64,000 nt of DNA from positions 62,001 through 126,000 of the forward strand of contig JBCCOS010000002.1 in the NCBI GenBank assembly GCA_039025235.1, given 5' to 3'. The number at the start of each line of letters is the position of its first letter. Position 1 is the stretch's first letter. This DNA is from MED-G105 sp039025235 (GTDB taxonomy: Bacteria > Pseudomonadota > Alphaproteobacteria > Caulobacterales > Parvularculaceae). Under the pieces are notes generated by a model. The model had not been told where the DNA came from, ran no database searches, and saw only the letters and a program-made list of their open reading frames with translations. Shown here piece after piece: positions 60,823-64,000 of the stretch. Made by a program: the position numbers and the translations under genes.

Positions 60823-61923
60823 TCAGGTTATCGCACCAGGGCGCTGATACCCCCACTTTTCAATGAAATAGCCAAGGTGGCTTTCAACCTTTTCTGCCGT
60901 CTCGTCAGAATAAGTGAATTTGTTTTTTTCAAAGCTCTTAATGGTTGCCAGATAGGCCTGGAATTTGGGTGCGGCTGTTTCGAAACCCGGTAGGTCCAAA
61001 CGGGTATAAATGTCTTGCATCGCGCCCATGGCATCCTGGTCAAGATCATCATATCTCAATTCAACAAAATTTTCTGGCTTAACGGTTTTCGCGTCTTCTT
61101 CAAAAGCACGCATCATTCGATCATATACATGTAAGATCGTTTCATCGACATCGACATGAGAGTAATCCTGCAACGCAAATTCAGCGAGAAGCTTTTTATA
61201 GAAGTTCTGCATAGATACAAAAACATCATAAGGGTTTCTATGAATATGAATAAATTTTGCGTCTGGAAACATCTCTTGGAGAAGGGCGAAACGCCCGGTG
61301 TAAACAGGGTTCTTTATCATCATGGGGCGACCGTCAAACAACTTCGTCAGCTTCCGCATGAGATAAACAAAACGTTCTTTCCACTGCTCAATTTCTTTGG
61401 GGGTGCAGCCATCAAAAAAAAGTCCACGGTTCAGAAATTCCGAAAATGCACTTGGAAAATAGATGCCATGGTAAAACGATAGCTCAGACATATTCGCTAT
61501 TGCAATCTCATCTTCCTGCGGACTATCGGGCGTCACTGGAATATTATCAATATATCGATGTTCCGGTAATGCACGCTCCAACAGGGGGGCAAAAGTCTTT
61601 CCAATCCCAAAAAGATCCCAAGGCAGTCCTGTCGCCACTGGGGGGACAAATCCAAAAGCCTCCGACTTTACAAGCGTATTATAAAGATGCGTCGTCCCTG
61701 AGCGCCAATGACCCAAAAGAAATATAGGGGCTGGCATGTCGTCTAAGCGGGGCAAACGGCTCTCAATCATCATCCTTTCCGCCAGCGAAAAGGGTTGCCG
61801 CGCGAACACAGCGCCAAAAATCGATGCGGCTTTAAGGGCATTCGATGGCATGCCAGCACGCGCGACGACGGCAGCAAGACTAGTCGGGTTTGCACCACTT
61901 AAAGGATGGGCCATTGATGACAT
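60823..61923 (-). CDS. Sulfotransferase-family protein
   Basis: The 366-residue protein has the PAPS-binding 5'-phosphosulfate loop in FLLGHWRSGTTHLYNTL and the 3'-phosphate-binding FIHIHRNPYDVFVSM, plus the family's IKNPVYTGR segment. It would transfer sulfate from PAPS to an alcohol, possibly a lipid or a carbohydrate. No PAPS genes are nearby. It is a single gene, divergent from the terminal tamA-like gene. Confidence 0.9.
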   Translation of the reverse strand: MSSMAHPLSGANPTSLAAVVARAGMPSNALKAASIFGAVFARQPFSLAERMMIESRLPRLDDMPAPIFLLGHWRSGTTHLYNTLVKSEAFGFVPPVATGLPWDLFGIGKTFAPLLERALPEHRYIDNIPVTPDSPQEDEIAIANMSELSFYHGIYFPSAFSEFLNRGLFFDGCTPKEIEQWKERFVYLMRKLTKLFDGRPMMIKNPVYTGRFALLQEMFPDAKFIHIHRNPYDVFVSMQNFYKKLLAEFALQDYSHVDVDETILHVYDRMMRAFEEDAKTVKPENFVELRYDDLDQDAMGAMQDIYTRLDLPGFETAAPKFQAYLATIKSFEKNKFTYSDETAEKVESHLGYFIEKWGYQRPGAIT

Positions 61924-62207
61924 CCGTTATGGAAAATTTCACGCGAAAAGAGTGTTATTGAAACACCCCGCTTCAAGGGTCAATCGGAGCGTACGAATAA
62001 GGTTATTGTAAGTATCGACGGGCATAGGCAATCATCAAAACATCTGACGCGATCGATGAAAGAAAAGCCAGTGCCCCATTGCCCCAGTGCCGTCCCGCGT
62101 TTGCTTTTAGGAATATTCTTTTTTGCCACCTAATAATTCTTCTGCAGTCGGGATATAGACGTCCACTCTTTCTTGATATTGGATTATGTTGTTTTGGACC
62201 TAGGATA

Positions 62208-64000
62208 ATTAAGCGTTTGTCTCAGTATTGTATTGTATTGTTGGCGGCGTATGCGGTCTCACTATTCGCTATCGCACCGGTGTCTGCTCAGTCAGTTAAC
62301 AGTGAATCCTCGCTGGACGATGAATTAGTTGGCGGTGAGACACCACAAGCTGAAGATTCCATAACCGACCCCATGGAACAGGATAGCCCTCTACAATCTT
62401 CGACAGGCAGGTCGTCTGATAGCGACAAGTCTAAGCCAGAAGAGAATTCCACACTTGCCGAGATTGAAAAAATTGAGGTTTCTTTCGAAGGGGCGCCAGC
62501 AGGGTTCGCGGAAAAGGCGAAACTTATTTCACTTCTCGCGTCTGGTGCGCGCAGACCGGCCACATTGGCAGCGATCAGTCGAGCAGCAAAAAACGACCTA
62601 CCGAATATCAAGGCTGGCCTTCAATCATATGGGTATTACGAGGCAGAGATAGACTACGAACTGCAGAGCAAGGGTGACCGCGAAAAGAGCGTCATTTATA
62701 AAATAACGCCCGGTCGTTTGTATCGCGTGCGGACCTATCGCCTCGTTTATTCGGACGCGATCGAAGGATTGCCAAGGCCCGACAGTCCCGAGGCGCTTGG
62801 CGTTACCTTCGACAATAAGGCTGATGGCGCAGCGGTCATGGCGGCGCAACAGACACTGCTCGCCGCATTATGGAACGCCGGATATCCAAAGGCACGCGCC
62901 GTCGGTCGACGCGCTATAGCCGACACCGAAACAGCGCAAGCCGATATCGAATTTCGCTTTGAATCGGGGCCAAGAGCGCGCTTTGGCACAGCAGAAATCA
63001 CAGGTGCAGAAAGATCAAAATTGAGCTTTCTGCAAAAGCTGAAGACTTGGAATGAAGGGGATTTGTTCGAGCAGTCAAAGCTCATTTCCTACAGAGATCG
63101 TCTTATTGCCACCAATCTCTTTGCTAGCGTAGATGTAGCGCCTGGTGCCCCACGCTCTGAAGAAGTATCGGAATTAGAACTGGTTTCTGAGCCAACAAAA
63201 CCGTCGAAGCTAACCGCGGCTTCAGGCGAAGGCAAAATTACAGTCGAAGACAATGACGTAAACAACGTCCAAACAGACGCTGAAGCGAACAATCAAACGA
63301 ATTCGGAACAGCTTCCTGGCATCGCACCAATCCTCGTCACTCTGGAGGAACGCAAACAAAGCACAATTGGTGCTGGCCTCTCCTTTTCTACAACAGAAGG
63401 GCCTGGCGGTCGATTATTCCACGAATACAGAAATGTATTCGGTGCCGGGGAAACACTTCGCACAGAAATTTCTGCATCCGAAGTTCAGCAATCGATTGGT
63501 ACACGCCTGAATAAACCACTACCGCTCCTTCCAGGCTCCGCTTTTGCAACGCTTGCCTTTACCAATGAAACGCCAGATGCCTTCACAGCGCAGACTATTA
63601 ATGCTGCCGTTGGTGCTTCTAAAACCTGGCTTGATGGACGTTTGGAGACTCAGGCTGGGCTTGGGTTTGAAACCTCAAATATCGAGACAGACGATGGTAA
63701 CGAGCGAACATTCTTTGTCTCAGGACCTCTTGTTGCTGTTTGGAATACGGAGGAAGATCCCCTTGCGCTTACGAGAGGAGAGCGTGTCTCACTGACGCTC
63801 ACGCCGTTTGCCGGAACGGACACATTTATTCAAACCGAGTTTAATGCCCGGGGTCGGCAACAGTTTGGGCCGAATGATCGGTATACGATCGCCGCTCGAA
63901 CACGCCTTGGCGCAACCTTTGCCACGACCCTGGACGACTTGCCTTTAACGCGACGCTTTTTCGCTGGTGGCGGCGCATCCGTGCGCGGTTTCGATTTTCA
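62208..64000 (+). CDS. tamA: TamA-like outer membrane translocation protein (3' end cut by window edge)
   Basis: The open frame (about 597 codons to the edge) encodes a signal peptide (CIVLLAAYAVSLFAIAPVSA), POTRA-like domains (LAEIEKIEVSFEGAPAGF; GYYEAEIDYE; YKITPGRLYRVR) and the Omp85 barrel with FFAGGGASVRGFDF at the window end. TamA assembles some outer-membrane proteins with TamB. No ATG, GTG or TTG gives a full signal peptide; ATT at 62208 yields MKRLSQYC as a good n-region, whereas TTG at 62217 gives a start lacking the basic residues. About 50 acidic/polar residues (near TAASGEGKITVEDND) interrupt the region before VTLEERKQSTIGAGL. Confidence 0.85.
   Translation, partial: MKRLSQYCIVLLAAYAVSLFAIAPVSAQSVNSESSLDDELVGGETPQAEDSITDPMEQDSPLQSSTGRSSDSDKSKPEENSTLAEIEKIEVSFEGAPAGFAEKAKLISLLASGARRPATLAAISRAAKNDLPNIKAGLQSYGYYEAEIDYELQSKGDREKSVIYKITPGRLYRVRTYRLVYSDAIEGLPRPDSPEALGVTFDNKADGAAVMAAQQTLLAALWNAGYPKARAVGRRAIADTETAQADIEFRFESGPRARFGTAEITGAERSKLSFLQKLKTWNEGDLFEQSKLISYRDRLIATNLFASVDVAPGAPRSEEVSELELVSEPTKPSKLTAASGEGKITVEDNDVNNVQTDAEANNQTNSEQLPGIAPILVTLEERKQSTIGAGLSFSTTEGPGGRLFHEYRNVFGAGETLRTEISASEVQQSIGTRLNKPLPLLPGSAFATLAFTNETPDAFTAQTINAAVGASKTWLDGRLETQAGLGFETSNIETDDGNERTFFVSGPLVAVWNTEEDPLALTRGERVSLTLTPFAGTDTFIQTEFNARGRQQFGPNDRYTIAARTRLGATFATTLDDLPLTRRFFAGGGASVRGFDF

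Noticed and set aside
1..64000. tRNA, rRNA, tmRNA, CRISPR arrays or transposase genes
   Set aside because: Scanning by eye found no GTTCGANTC T-loop context with an acceptor stem, no regularly spaced direct repeats with variable spacers, and no transposase-like protein.

Overview
The window looks like a chromosomal segment of a free-living, probably aquatic alphaproteobacterium of moderate G+C content. The evidence is an NDUFA12-type complex I protein, a DUF2155 protein beside aat and accBC, a SAM-II riboswitch upstream of metX, hopanoid genes of the hpnA-E/G/H type, a CrtW-type carotenoid ketolase and a B12-dependent ribonucleotide reductase. No rRNA, tRNA, CRISPR array or intact transposase was recognised.

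Layout. 1-2963 is the edge of a gas-vesicle cluster: gvpO (cut by the window edge), a small coiled-coil gene, gvpN, divergent gvpA and a helix-hairpin-helix-tailed protein. An MIO-type aromatic amino acid lyase follows (3080-4675). 4795-11018 is housekeeping: thiG, thiS, aroQ, accB, accC, aat, a DUF2155 protein and NDUFA12. 11227-16298 holds nrdJ and a pentapeptide-repeat protein. 16465-22119 is a carotenoid island (crtW, crtB, crtI and a membrane di-iron hydroxylase). 22167-38533 is central and amino-acid metabolism: panD, acs, a methyltransferase, hemC, an ilvC-ilvI-ilvH operon behind a newly read leader-peptide attenuator, proB-proA, and a methionine branch (metX, metB-like, aspartokinase-homoserine dehydrogenase fusion) behind a SAM-II riboswitch. 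38787-42038 has two polysaccharide-type genes, one an oxidoreductase/epimerase fusion. uvrB and two outer-membrane barrels follow. 46839-60507 is an isoprenoid and hopanoid hub: ispA, ispH, hpnH, hpnG, hpnE, hpnD, hpnC, hpnB and hpnA, with an mscS channel inside it. The squalene-hopene cyclase gene expected between hpnE and hpnG is absent. The window ends with a lipoprotein, a sulfotransferase and a truncated tamA-like gene.

The isoprenoid genes fit together. IspH supplies IPP and DMAPP, and IspA makes the prenyl diphosphate. HpnC/D/E convert FPP to squalene. HpnH, G, A and B build the hopanoid side chain. CrtB, CrtI and CrtW make a ketocarotenoid. Lycopene cyclase, a dedicated GGPP synthase and squalene-hopene cyclase must lie elsewhere.

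The most unusual signal is not a gene. A family of roughly 103-bp, two-hairpin, TA-bounded elements is scattered between genes. In seven clear cases (thiG, crtW, crtB, the aspartokinase-homoserine dehydrogenase gene, ispA, hpnG, hpnA), and possibly at accC, the element starts exactly inside the stop codon: the TA plus the first base of the element form the TAA. At least three other short-repeat families are also present.
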